DNA of 64,000 nt from Sulfopaludibacter sp963815475 (GCA_963815475.1 CAWFHD010000003.1:5890001-5954000), one strand, 5' to 3'; counted from the first letter of the stretch, positions 18,349 to 27,280 are shown. Numbers and translations: made by a program. Notes: generated from the sequence alone by a model not told the origin.

Positions 18349-18934
18349 CGAACTCCGGCAGTTGTGGCAGAAACAGGCTCAGCCAGAGACGGCGATGGCG
18401 CTGGATGGCCGGGCGATGACCGAAGTGATGCGGGGGTTCCACAGAAGGCAGACCGTGATCAATTGTGTGCGGGCGGGGTTGTTGGTCTTCATGGCGATTT
18501 GGGCGCCGTTGAAAGCCAACATGGCACTACACGTCATTGTGGGTATCGCGCTCATCGCGATTGGCGCCACCATCTACCTTACGGACGACTGGCGCAACCA
18601 GCTGGGGATCGCGCGGCTGGATTTCACCAAGCCCTCGGCCGATTTCGTGGAGAGTTCCCTGCAGAGGCTGAACGATATGCGATATCCGTTCCGGCGGACG
18701 TTCTGGACTTTCATGATTACGCTGGTGGTGGGCTTCAATGTGTTGTGGTGGAGCCCGGCGCATCACAATTCGTTGTTCCGAACGGTGGTGGCGCACAGCA
18801 ACGCGACGGCATTCCCATTTCTCGCTTATTGGCTGGGCGCCAGGATTCGCGAGAAGCGGTTCGACATGGAATGCCGCCCGATTGTGGAGAAGCTGCTCTC
18901 CATGAAGCAGGCCCTGACGGAGCGTTCGGTTTGA
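18335..18934 (+). CDS. Membrane protein downstream of the sigma factor (unknown, possible sigma regulator)
   Basis: A 199-residue protein starting MVEFDELRQLWQKQAQ. An N-terminal soluble segment of ~40 residues is followed by hydrophobic helices near residues 43-60 (CVRAGLLVFMAIWAPL), 65-82 (HVIVGIALIAIGATIYL), 125-142 (FWTFMITLVVGFNVLWW) and 155-168. It overlaps the sigma gene by 14 bp, so expression is coupled. The position suggests control of the sigma factor, but no zinc-binding anti-sigma motif is visible. Function is inferred from context only. Confidence 0.75.
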   Translation: MVEFDELRQLWQKQAQPETAMALDGRAMTEVMRGFHRRQTVINCVRAGLLVFMAIWAPLKANMALHVIVGIALIAIGATIYLTDDWRNQLGIARLDFTKPSADFVESSLQRLNDMRYPFRRTFWTFMITLVVGFNVLWWSPAHHNSLFRTVVAHSNATAFPFLAYWLGARIREKRFDMECRPIVEKLLSMKQALTERSV

Positions 18935-20520
18935 ACTTCCAATTGATGGGCGAGCTGATCCGGCTGCGCTACAAGCTGATGTGGGCGAAGACGCGGACGC
19001 GCAATGGCAAGATCGCGCTATTTTTCGCGGGCTACCTGCTGCTGATGTTGGTTGGGGCGGTGTTTGCCGCGGGCGGCTTGGGGGCAGGCGCGCTTGCGGT
19101 GAGATCGGGGAAGGCCACCACGGTGGCGTCGGTGGTGCTGGCCGGGCTGTTCGTGCAGGCGCTGATCGCCACGGTCATCCTGGGATTCGGAGTGAACGAA
19201 GTTTTCGCCGATGTGGAACTGCGGCGTTATCCGCTGCGGGCGCGGGAGCGGGAGCTGTCGCGGCACTTTCTCGGCATCGTGGACCCATTCTGGATTTTGA
19301 TCCTGCTGCTGGATCTCGGACTGGTGACGGGGCTTTATCTGTTCAGTTCCGGATCGTTCTGGCTGGGATTGGTGGCGGTGTTGCTGCTGTTCATCTGCAA
19401 CTACATCTTCGCGCGGGTAATCAGCCTGCTGATCGCACGGCTGGTGCAGAAGAAGGGCGGGTCGACTGTGCTGTTGGCGGGCATCATGCTACTGGGCTTC
19501 CTGCCCGGGCTGTTGAGCTCGAAGGGCGCGAAGATGTCGCATGCTACGGCGCAGGCGTGGCTGCATGCTTTCAGTTTCACGCCGCCGGCGGGAGCGGCGT
19601 TGGCGATGACGCACGGGGACTGGTCGGGGCTGGTGGGACTTTCGACCGTGGTGTGGTGGCTGGTGGGTCTGACGGCGGTGCTGGTGGCGCTGGAGCGGCG
19701 TCCGGCGCAATCGCGCGCGGCGCAACAGACCAAGGTCTCGTGGGAGAGTCCGTTCGAACGGATCGGCGGCATTTTCGGCCCGGACTACGCGGTACTGGTG
19801 GGACAGTGGCTGCGATTTTATTCGCGCAACGGCCGCTTCCGGATGATCTATCCGTTGTCGCTTCCGCTCATCACCTTCCTGGTGGTGGTTTACTCCAAGC
19901 AGGGCGCGTTCGGCAGCGACGCCGCCGCCAAGCAATTCATCGGCGCGTTGGGCGGCTTTGCGTGCGTGGGCTTCATCGGGACGGCGCAGTTCGCGGTGAA
20001 TCAGTTCGGCTACGTGGGCTCGGGATTCCGGCGGTATATGCTACTGCCTACCGACCCGGCGGCGGTGTTGCGGGCCGGCAGCTTTGCCTTTATGCTGCTG
20101 AGTTCGGTGCTGATCCCGGTAGCGGCGATCGCGTGGCTGGTGTTCTCGCCGGTGAAGGGAGACGCGCGGACGCTGGCGATGCTGGTGAGCTCGAGTGTGA
20201 TGGGGCTATTCCTGATGAACGGGATCGGGCTGTGGGTGGCGGTGCTGGCGCCGCGGCGCGGGAACTATTACGCGACGTTCGGCAACGACTTGTCGCTGCC
20301 CGCCAACGTGGTGATGATCGGCGGGCTCTTTCTGCTTTTGTTTCTTCCGCGGCTGGTGTCGAAGGTATGGCCGGGGTCGGTGACGCCCGATCATTGGTGG
20401 GCCGTGACGCTGCTGGCCGTGGCGGCGTTTGCGTTCTACAGGCTCTCGCTGGGCGCGGTGTCGGGAGTGTTCCGCGCGCGGCGCGAACAATTGCTGGCGG
20501 TGATGGAAGGAAGAACCTAG
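18931..20520 (+). CDS. ABC-2-like transporter permease
   Basis: A polytopic membrane protein of about 529 residues. I chose TTG 18931, which overlaps the upstream TGA (TTGA) and has a GGAG-like site before it; ATG 18946 is an alternative with no ribosome site. Many hydrophobic helices are seen, for example IALFFAGYLLLMLVGAVFAA, LVGLSTVVWWLVGLTAVLVA and LLAVAAFAFYRLSLGAVSG. No ATPase motif is present. The next gene, 3 bp downstream, is its ATPase. Together they make an exporter controlled by the ECF sigma operon; substrate unknown. Confidence 0.85.
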   Translation: MNFQLMGELIRLRYKLMWAKTRTRNGKIALFFAGYLLLMLVGAVFAAGGLGAGALAVRSGKATTVASVVLAGLFVQALIATVILGFGVNEVFADVELRRYPLRARERELSRHFLGIVDPFWILILLLDLGLVTGLYLFSSGSFWLGLVAVLLLFICNYIFARVISLLIARLVQKKGGSTVLLAGIMLLGFLPGLLSSKGAKMSHATAQAWLHAFSFTPPAGAALAMTHGDWSGLVGLSTVVWWLVGLTAVLVALERRPAQSRAAQQTKVSWESPFERIGGIFGPDYAVLVGQWLRFYSRNGRFRMIYPLSLPLITFLVVVYSKQGAFGSDAAAKQFIGALGGFACVGFIGTAQFAVNQFGYVGSGFRRYMLLPTDPAAVLRAGSFAFMLLSSVLIPVAAIAWLVFSPVKGDARTLAMLVSSSVMGLFLMNGIGLWVAVLAPRRGNYYATFGNDLSLPANVVMIGGLFLLLFLPRLVSKVWPGSVTPDHWWAVTLLAVAAFAFYRLSLGAVSGVFRARREQLLAVMEGRT

Positions 20521-20523
20521 CCC

Positions 20524-21300
20524 ATGGGCGCAACGGACGCGATACGGATTTCCAACCTGGTGAAGAAATACGGCAACGTGGTGGCCGTGGAGAACCTGAC
20601 CCTGAACGTGCCCAAGGGGACGATGTTCGGCTTCCTGGGGCCGAACGGGTCGGGGAAAAGCACCACGATCGGGTGCCTGACGGGATTGCTCGATCCGACG
20701 TCGGGCGAGATGGAGATTCTGGGGCAGCGGTTCACGGCGGAGAGCGCCGACCTGAAGCGGCGCATGGGAGTGATGCCGGAAACTCTGGGGCTGTTCGATC
20801 CGCTGTACGCGCACGAGTTTCTGGCGTTCGTAGGGCGGATGTTCGGGTTGGATGAGGCCACCACGCGCAAACGCGTGTCGGAGCTTCTGGCGGCGCTGGA
20901 GCTCACCGATACGTCAAAGACGCTGGCGGACTATAGCACCGGCATGCGAAAGCGCGTGGCGTTCGCGGCGGCGGTGATCCATTCGCCGGAAGTGCTGTTT
21001 CTGGACGAGCCGTTCGAGAGCATCGACCCGGCCGGAGTGGCGCTGATGAAGCAATGGCTGCGGCGGTTCACGGAGCAGGGGAAGACCGTGTTCGTCACCA
21101 GCCATGTGCTGGAGACGGTGGAGCGCGTGTGCCAGCAGGTGGCGATTGTGACGCGCCCGGGGAAGCTGGTGTGGCAGGGCGACATCACTGTGCTGGCGCA
21201 GGATGGCAAGGTGTCGTTCGACGATCGCGAGTTCGATTCGCTGGAGAGCCTGTTCCTACATTTGACGGGCGAGAAATATGCGGATTTAAACTGGCTTTGA
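20524..21300 (+). CDS. ABC transporter ATP-binding protein
   Basis: A 258-residue ABC ATPase. Walker A GPNGSGKST is at residues 39-47, a degenerate signature YSTGMRKR near 137, Walker B VLFLDEP near 157, and the H-loop VFVTSHV near 188. The altered signature (TGM instead of SGGQ) is common in ABC-2 drug or lipid exporters. It follows the permease by 3 bp and is the last of the sigma-membrane protein-permease-ATPase operon. A hairpin (TCTCGC/GCGAGA, 21301-21325) lies after its stop. Confidence 0.95.
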   Translation: MGATDAIRISNLVKKYGNVVAVENLTLNVPKGTMFGFLGPNGSGKSTTIGCLTGLLDPTSGEMEILGQRFTAESADLKRRMGVMPETLGLFDPLYAHEFLAFVGRMFGLDEATTRKRVSELLAALELTDTSKTLADYSTGMRKRVAFAAAVIHSPEVLFLDEPFESIDPAGVALMKQWLRRFTEQGKTVFVTSHVLETVERVCQQVAIVTRPGKLVWQGDITVLAQDGKVSFDDREFDSLESLFLHLTGEKYADLNWL

Positions 21301-21332
21301 TCTCGCTTCAGGCGATGCTGCGAGAATGAGAC

Positions 21333-21668
21333 ATGACTCTTTATCTGAAGCCCAGTTGAACGTCGTGCCGCAAAGCGAAGAGTTTGCTTCGCGATAAGGG
21401 AGCTCAGTTTGAGGAAGTGGATCTCAACCGCGGATTGTCGGTGGAGGAACTGGACTCTTTGATTGGAAAACGCGACTACAAGGAATTCCTGAATTCGCGC
21501 AATGAGATGTTCCGGTCAATGGGGATGAAGGATAACCCTCCGGCGCGGGCGGAGGCTCTTCGGTTGATGGCGGAGAATCCTAACTTGATCAAGCGGCCGA
21601 TTCTGGTGAAGGGGTCGCGGATCGTTTTGGGGTATGACGAAGACGGGCTGAGCGGCATGGTCACTTAG
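21333..21668 (+). CDS. Spx/ArsC-family thioredoxin-fold protein, candidate selenoprotein (UxxC)
   Basis: Translation from ATG 21333 gives MTLYLKPS, then TGA (21357-21359), then TSCRKAKSLLRDKG and continues in frame to TAG at 21668; 111 residues if TGA is read. The protein matches the Spx/ArsC thioredoxin fold: N-terminal CxxC motif, central KRDYKEFLNSRN, and the cis-Pro motif RPILVKG. TGA stands exactly at the first catalytic Cys of CTSC, the usual place for selenocysteine. A 6-bp hairpin with a G in the loop lies 15 nt after the TGA, matching the bacterial SECIS pattern. Alternatives: a Cys-to-stop mutation with restart at TTG 21384. The stop overlaps the convergent FKBP gene by 8 bp. Confidence 0.7.
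21375..21392 (+). promoter_or_regulatory. Putative bacterial SECIS element
   Basis: GCGAAG (21375-21380) pairs with CTTCGC (21387-21392) around the loop AGTTTG. The loop begins 22 nt after the last base of the TGA and has G as its second base. Known bacterial SECIS hairpins sit directly after UGA, with a loop G roughly 16-37 nt away, so the spacing fits. SelB binding is inferred. Confidence 0.55.
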
Positions 21669-22566
21669 ACCAGGGCGGCACAATTCCATTCATTCTGGCG
21701 TAGGCGATGGCTTGGCCGAGGTGCTCGGCGATGTGGGTGTCGAGCGTGGCCAGGACTGCGCGCTGGGTGGTCTTGGTTCCGAAGAAGTTGACCTCGTGCG
21801 ACAGGGCGGCGGCGCGAGCGCTCTCCAGCGTGGTTCGCAAGGTGGCGAAACTCTCGGCGAGCTTCTGCAGAATCTGTTCCTTGGTGAGGGCTTCGCCTTC
21901 GGCCTTGATTTGGGCTGCGATCCGCTTTTGCAGGTCGTCGCCTTCGAGCCCGGTGGAGATGTCCTGCATCAACTGATTGCCGTAGGCAATGTGCAGGAAG
22001 ACTTCGCGGAACGAGCGGACACCGTCGGCGGGCCGCCATGCATATTTCTCTTCGGGGACGGCTTTGGCGAGCGACATCACCTGCTGCTCCATGTTGGAGA
22101 AGGGGAACAGCAGGTCGGCGGCGGCTGAGGGCGCGGGGGCGGCTTCCTTCACGCCAACCAGTTCGACGTCGAAGACCAGTTCGGCTTTGGGTGGGATGGG
22201 GTCGCGGCCCTTCTCGCCGTAAGCGAATTGATACGGAATGAAGAGGCGGCGCTTGCCACCCACCTTCATGCCCTCGAAGCCCATGTCCCAGCCGGCGATC
22301 ACCTGGCGGCGGCCTTGCACGAAGCTGATGGGCTCGCGCTCGAGCGAGGAATCGAACTTCGTGCCATCGCGCAGCCAGCCGGTGTAGTGGACGGTGAATT
22401 CTTCGCCGGCCGCGGCAGGTTCACCATCGCCGGCTTTGATTTCGATGTAGCGGATAGTGGCGGCATCCATAACCTTGCCCGTGACAGGCGGGACGGAGGG
22501 CGGCATCTTGGGATCGAAGGTCTGGGCGGAGAGGGTCGCAGCGGCCAGGAGGAGTGCGATTCGCAT
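21661..22566 (-). CDS. Exported FKBP-type peptidyl-prolyl isomerase fused to a DinB-like domain
   Basis: A 301-residue protein with signal peptide (MRIALLLAAATLSAQ). Residues ~38-137 are an FKBP prolyl isomerase (EEFTVHYTGWLRDGTKFDSS, GWDMGFEGMKVGGKRRLFIP, YGEKGRDPIPPKAELVFDVEL). Residues ~148-300 are a four-helix DinB-like domain with His residues in VFLHIAYGNQ and DTHIAEHLGQ that could bind metal. FKBPs speed proline isomerisation in folding proteins; DinB domains are metal-binding helical bundles in thiol-dependent enzymes. The fusion is unusual. It converges on the candidate selenoprotein gene with an 8-bp overlap. Confidence 0.85.
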   Translation of the reverse strand: MRIALLLAAATLSAQTFDPKMPPSVPPVTGKVMDAATIRYIEIKAGDGEPAAAGEEFTVHYTGWLRDGTKFDSSLEREPISFVQGRRQVIAGWDMGFEGMKVGGKRRLFIPYQFAYGEKGRDPIPPKAELVFDVELVGVKEAAPAPSAAADLLFPFSNMEQQVMSLAKAVPEEKYAWRPADGVRSFREVFLHIAYGNQLMQDISTGLEGDDLQKRIAAQIKAEGEALTKEQILQKLAESFATLRTTLESARAAALSHEVNFFGTKTTQRAVLATLDTHIAEHLGQAIAYARMNGIVPPWSK

Positions 22567-22633
22567 TCCGTCATTCTACTGTACGGGGAAACGGGCGGCG
22601 CTGTTCGGCGGCGGTGCTGGGGGATGGGGTCCC

Positions 22634-24307
22634 TCAGTTTTCCACCGGCTTAGGTTCCACATGATCGATCACCAGCACGTTCACCGGGCGCTTGGTTTGT
22701 TCCAGCTTCAGCCCGAGTTGCCGGGAGATGGCCTCCGGCAGAGAAAGAGCGCCATTAGGGTCAGATGCCACGGTGGTGTTTTGCGCCGGTTGCGGCGCGT
22801 CGCTGCCGGTACCTCCCCCGCCGCCGCTGGCCGCCCCGCCGCCGCGGCCTTCACCGCCGCCTTGAAGCTGCCCCGCCGCACTGAAATTGAGGGTGAAATC
22901 CCACGAGCCTTCGAGGCCGGTGCCGTCCGCAACCGGCGAGTGGATGTACCCGGGCGCCAGCCCTTGCAGCATACTGGCAAACCGCGCCATTGTCATGTTC
23001 TGGCAGTTGAGCAACCGCCCCAGGATCGGATGCGCGTCCCTCGGGTCCTTCTGGTCTGCTCCCGGCCCTTCGGCGCACCGAATGCGCCCGTTGGGGTCAG
23101 ACGGCTTCATCTTCGGCTTGACACTCACCAGCGTATAGGCGTTAATTGGCCGTTCCTCCATGTGCGTCTCCAGTTTGAAGCGCTCGATCACCAGATTCTT
23201 GATCATCAGAATCAGCGTATCGATGTCGACCGGCGGCCCGTTTTGCCCATTCACAATGGCCGTGGAAGGCGCCTTGGCGATAATACTGATCTTCTGATCG
23301 CTCAGCCATTTCGGCGCTCCCACGATCATGTCGTCGCTCAATTGCCAGATCTGTTGGATGACGAATTTCAAATTAAAGCCTTCAATATCCACCCGACCTC
23401 CCGGCTGGATTTGAAACCTCTGGTTCTGGATGTCCGGCGGAGTGAGCTTGACATCGGCGACTTCGAACTCGGTCGGCATCACCGCTTCCGGGAGCATTTT
23501 TTCGATATCCGGAGCGCTTTCCGTGGGCTTCTGGTCCACGCTTTCCACCACCACCACTGGCAGAGGCGATTTATCCAGATTCAGCTTCAATCCGAGCTGG
23601 TTTTCCACCGCGTCGAAGATCGAAATGCCGTCCGCCCCCGCCGCTGCCAGTTGGCCGCGCCCCGTCCATTTCAGGTCGAAATCGTAAGATCCCTTCAACT
23701 CGGTGGCGTCCACCACCGGCTGCCTCAGGTACCCTCCTGCCATATCGTGCAAGTCTTGGGCGATTTCAGCAGCGCTCTGTCCATGGCAGGCAACCTCGAC
23801 CGGCGCGGTAGGCGCGGCGTCCCGAGGCCGCGGCTTGCCTTGGCATCCTTTCTGCGCCGATGGGTCCGCATCCTTGAGCCGCGGATGTTTGCTCGCCGTC
23901 AGGAGATAGGCGGGCATGGGCCGGCTGTCGGTGTGAACCACCAGGTGAAAGCGCTCCGCGAGTAGCGCCCGCAGCATGATCTTTTCCTGGTCCGGTGTCA
24001 ACTTCCGCCGGTCCGCGTTAGCCGGCACCTTTGCTGTAATGTTGTATCGGTCCATTTCCAGCCAGTTCGGCCCACCATAGACCTTGTCCCCGTCCACCCC
24101 GTAGGCCGCCGCGATCAGATCCACCATGGTCGCGGTTTTAATTTCATATCTGCCGGCACGCGTTTGCGGGCCTCGCATAAACAGGTTGAAATTATTGTCC
24201 GAGTGAGGGCTCGGGTGGACATCCGCCGCCTCAAATTTCTCGGCGGGCTGACCGAATGCCGTGCCCGTGATCAGCGTGACGCACGCAACGCACAAGAAGC
24301 CGCGCAT
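22634..24307 (-). CDS. Tandem TIGR03435-family secreted protein
   Basis: A 557-residue secreted protein. The start at 24307 has GGAGGGG just upstream and gives a signal peptide (MRGFLCVACVTLITGTAFGQ). The TIGR03435 theme (EAADVHPSP..., LIAAAYGVDGDKVYGGPNWL, LLAERFHLVVHTDSRPMPAY, MAGGYLRQPVVDATELKGSYDF) appears twice: residues ~22-265 and ~275-530, the second copy with EVADVKLTPP, FVIQQIWQLSDDMIVGAP, IERFKLETHMEERPINAY and APGYIHSPVADGTGLEGSWDF. Between the last blocks is a Gly-rich insert. The family is expanded in Solibacter; function is unknown. Confidence 0.9.
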   Translation of the reverse strand: MRGFLCVACVTLITGTAFGQPAEKFEAADVHPSPHSDNNFNLFMRGPQTRAGRYEIKTATMVDLIAAAYGVDGDKVYGGPNWLEMDRYNITAKVPANADRRKLTPDQEKIMLRALLAERFHLVVHTDSRPMPAYLLTASKHPRLKDADPSAQKGCQGKPRPRDAAPTAPVEVACHGQSAAEIAQDLHDMAGGYLRQPVVDATELKGSYDFDLKWTGRGQLAAAGADGISIFDAVENQLGLKLNLDKSPLPVVVVESVDQKPTESAPDIEKMLPEAVMPTEFEVADVKLTPPDIQNQRFQIQPGGRVDIEGFNLKFVIQQIWQLSDDMIVGAPKWLSDQKISIIAKAPSTAIVNGQNGPPVDIDTLILMIKNLVIERFKLETHMEERPINAYTLVSVKPKMKPSDPNGRIRCAEGPGADQKDPRDAHPILGRLLNCQNMTMARFASMLQGLAPGYIHSPVADGTGLEGSWDFTLNFSAAGQLQGGGEGRGGGAASGGGGGTGSDAPQPAQNTTVASDPNGALSLPEAISRQLGLKLEQTKRPVNVLVIDHVEPKPVEN

Positions 24308-24551
24308 TTCCCCTCCATCTGGCGATTCGCCGTTAAAACCTTGGACGCCCAAACGGGCGATTTGTTGCTGCCCTCCCTGAGAAATTGACACTGAAGGGAG
24401 CCCGTTACAGGTAATTAACAAGCAATTCTCCATGTGCGTTTCCCGGATTCTGTTGCCGGACTGGCAGAGGTGAAGTCGGATTCCCGCGACTATTTGCCGG
24501 CGGAAGGCGCCATAGTAGATGTTTCGGAACCTTGTTCGGGGGGTAAGAATA

Positions 24552-25253
24552 ATGCGAATCACACGACGTCAGGTGGTTGCTGCTATGGCCGGAACTCCGG
24601 CGCTTTTGTTGGGGAGGGAATGCCGCCGCCGCGCCCGATCCCGCGGGCAAACTCGCCGCGCGCCCGCTATTCGCGATCCGCCCTTCGACGATCCCACCGA
24701 CCCGGTCCTCACCTGCAATCTCGAAATGCGGCGATGGTTCATGTATTACACCCAGCACCGCGGCCGCGGCATCGAGTTGATCCATGGCTCCAAAATTGGA
24801 ATGGCCGCTTCCGAGGATAATGGCGCCACCTGGAAATATATCGGAGCCGCCGCGATCACTTATGGCCAGGACCAGCATCCCACCGACTACACCTATTGGG
24901 CTCCGGAAGTAATCTGGGTGACCGACCGCTACCACATGTATCTCAGCTACGTGCCGGGAGTATTCAGCGACTGGAACCATCCGCGCGAAATCGTTCACCT
25001 GACAAGCCGGGACGGCGTGCGGTGGGACACCGTGGCCAAGCTGGATTTGAAGTCCGGGCGCGTAATCGATCCCTGCGTCATCCAACTGCCGGGCGGACAC
25101 TGGCGGATGTTCTACAAGGACGAAGAAAAAACCTCGGAAGAGTTGCTGCGCACTCCATTGGAGATGAAGCTCACACCGCCGGTGGAACCGACAATTCCGG
25201 GCGCCAGCGCCACCAGGGAGAGCGGATTGCGGCCGTTGTTCGGCACGGACTGA
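24552..25253 (+). pseudogene. Glycosidase-like beta-propeller protein, 5' part only, broken
   Basis: The frame starts MRITRRQVVAAMAGTPALLLG (Tat-like signal). The sense sequence then leaves the frame near 24613 (GGGG run), continues one base over as GGNAAAAPDPAGKLAARPLF, and returns near 24682 (CCC run). After that WFMYYTQHRGRGIELIHGSK, TDYTYWAPEVIWVTDRYHMY and VIDPCVIQLPGGHWRMFYKD resemble five-bladed propeller glycosidases (GH43/GH32-like). Similarity stops near 25125; the remaining codons to 25253 are the antisense of a TonB-receptor fragment. The C-terminal half of the enzyme is missing, so it is probably not functional. Confidence 0.7.
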
Positions 25254-25560
25254 ATCAGGCGGTTTTCGATCACCTGTCCCAACGTCGCCGACGTGAGATT
25301 GAGGGTAGCGCCGCCGCCATTACCTCCACGGAACTGGACACGGAACCCGCCGCAAGTTTCATGTCGACGCTGGCCTGCTGTTGCACCTCCAGGTTGAACG
25401 GGGCTTGAAGGTATCTGTGACCGTTCCCCGTATCGATCCGGTCGACGTCTGGGACCACACGGCTGTGCGGGTGAAGTGAAGAACGAAAAGAAACCTTCGC
25501 ATGTTCCACCTCGTAGAAACCGTTTTGAGTAAGACTAAGGCAGGGAGTCCGTAGAGTCAA
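25125..25560 (-). pseudogene. TonB-dependent receptor fragment (carboxypeptidase-like domain plus plug)
   Basis: Reading the minus strand gives GFYEVEHAKVSFRSS, VVPDVDRIDTGNG and AAGSVSSSVEV, the end of an Oar-type carboxypeptidase-regulatory domain. One base out of frame after about 25310 come LNLTSATLGQVIENRLIQ, NNGRNPLSLVALAPGIVG and VSFISNGVRSNSSEV, the start of a TonB plug domain. The match stops near 25125, where the truncated glycosidase begins in the opposite direction. Both the N-terminal start and the barrel are missing. It is a relic left by a rearrangement. Confidence 0.65.
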
Positions 25561-25732
25561 TGAAACTTACCGAAGATTACGACATCGTCATCTGAATGGT
25601 GGCTTCCGGCGAAAACGATCCGGCACCGCAGCCATAGCGCGAGGATACCGATCATTACGAAAACGTCATCCATCAGTCATGGCGGACCTGAACCGATTCG
25701 CTATACTGTGGTCGCTCGAAAGGAGATCCAAG

Positions 25733-27280
25733 ATGACTCCCAAAGACGATATCAACCGCCGGGAATTTCTCGCACCGGCAGCCGCTGCCGCGGTGGCCCT
25801 CACCATCGTTCCGAGACATGTGCTGGGCGGACCCGGCTATACGGCTCCAAGCGATAAGATCACGTTGGCCTACATTGGATGCGGCACCCAGGGCACCCGC
25901 GAAATGCTGCGGTTGATCGCCGCTCCGGAGGTGCAGATCACGGCAGTTTGCGATCCCGTTGCCGAAGGCACGAACTATGTGGATTGGGACAAGAACGGAA
26001 TCCGGGACAGCGTGCGCAGGGTCCTGGAAAACCCCAGTTGGGGAACCGGCGTGAGCGGCATTCGCGCGGGCCGCGGCATGGCCAAAGAGATTATCGAAAC
26101 CTACTACGCAAAGAAGCGGGCCGCGGAGAGTTTCAACGGCGTTGCCTCCTACGCGGATTTCCGGGAGTTGCTGGAGAAGCAGAAGGACCTGGATTCCGTC
26201 AAGATCATGACGCCCGACCATCTGCATGCCACCATCTCGATTGCCGCGATGAAGAAGCGGAAGAACGTGCTCATGCACAAGCCTCTCTCGAACCGGGTGG
26301 CAGAAGTCCGGATGGTGGTGGATGCCGCTCGTAAGACCGGCGTGGCGACGCACTTGCTAGCCTGGCGCGCGCCTCTCACCACGGTGAGGCAGATGATTCT
26401 CGATGGCGCCATCGGCAATCTCAAGGAAGTCCATAACTGGACTGATCGGCCGTTTTGGCCGCAGCAACTCGCGCTGCCCACGGACCGTCCTCCCGTTCCT
26501 GCCAACTTCGATTGGGACCTCTGGCTCGGGCCCGAACAGGAACGGCCATACCATCCCAGTTACACGCATGCGGTATTCCGAGGCTGGTACGACTTCGGCG
26601 GCGGGAGTATTGCGGATATGGGCAATTACAGCCTGTGGCCCATCTTTATGGCGCTGGAACTGCCGGTGCCTTATAGCGTCGAGGCGCAGTCCAGTTCGAG
26701 CGCAGAGATCAATGACCAGGTGAGCACGATCAAGATGAATGACTTCGCCTTCCCGTATGCCAATCGCGTCTGTTTCAAGTTCAAGGCTCACAGCCAGTGG
26801 CCGGCGTTGAAGTTGTATTGGTACGACGGAGGAATGCGTCCGTTTACTCCGGACGAGTTAGCGGAGGATGGCAAGTCGATTCCCGCCACAGGGACGTTGT
26901 TTATCGGCGATCGGGGAGTGATCCTCAACAACGAACTTATCCCGGCGAAGAAGATGCAGGAATATCGCGCCGCTAAAGGTATCCCTGAGCCGCAAGGGCG
27001 GGGCGGACGAGGCGGCGGGGGAGGAGGCGATACCGAATGGATCTCGGCTTTCCGGGGCGGTCCGCCTTCGGCAGGCAACTTCCTCAATGCCGCCAACTGT
27101 TCGGAATCCATCGCGCTGGCGGGTGCGGCCATTCGGTACAACCGGAAGATATTCAACGAAAACCGCTGCGCACCGCCGCTGGCGTGGGACCAGGAAGGCA
27201 TGACCTTCACCAATGCCGGCGATGCGAACCGCTACCTGAAGCGAGATTATCGAGATGGCTGGAAGCTGGTGGGAGTGTAG
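25733..27280 (+). CDS. Exported Gfo/Idh/MocA-family oxidoreductase
   Basis: A 515-residue NAD(P)-dependent sugar oxidoreductase. AAAGGAGA precedes ATG 25733. The Tat signal is NRREFLAPAAAAAVALTIVP. The Rossmann motif is AYIGCGTQGTREM; VKIMTPDHLHATISIAAMKK and HKPLSNRVAEVRMVVDAA hold the usual dinucleotide and catalytic Lys region. The C-terminal domain includes WYDFGGGSIADMGNYSLWP. A Gly/Arg-rich insert (near 26995-27030) interrupts the C-terminal part. It is probably a periplasmic sugar dehydrogenase or glycosidase-like enzyme. The TIM-barrel gene 57 bp downstream is a likely partner. Confidence 0.9.
   Translation: MTPKDDINRREFLAPAAAAAVALTIVPRHVLGGPGYTAPSDKITLAYIGCGTQGTREMLRLIAAPEVQITAVCDPVAEGTNYVDWDKNGIRDSVRRVLENPSWGTGVSGIRAGRGMAKEIIETYYAKKRAAESFNGVASYADFRELLEKQKDLDSVKIMTPDHLHATISIAAMKKRKNVLMHKPLSNRVAEVRMVVDAARKTGVATHLLAWRAPLTTVRQMILDGAIGNLKEVHNWTDRPFWPQQLALPTDRPPVPANFDWDLWLGPEQERPYHPSYTHAVFRGWYDFGGGSIADMGNYSLWPIFMALELPVPYSVEAQSSSSAEINDQVSTIKMNDFAFPYANRVCFKFKAHSQWPALKLYWYDGGMRPFTPDELAEDGKSIPATGTLFIGDRGVILNNELIPAKKMQEYRAAKGIPEPQGRGGRGGGGGGDTEWISAFRGGPPSAGNFLNAANCSESIALAGAAIRYNRKIFNENRCAPPLAWDQEGMTFTNAGDANRYLKRDYRDGWKLVGV

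Noticed and set aside
18981..20855. Plus-strand 624-codon open frame overlapping the ABC permease
   Set aside because: Gly/Arg/Ala-rich shadow with no domain; the permease and ATPase frames show real helices and Walker motifs.
22457..23965. Plus-strand 502-codon frame
   Set aside because: Antisense of the TIGR03435 protein, which has duplicated family motifs and a good start site.
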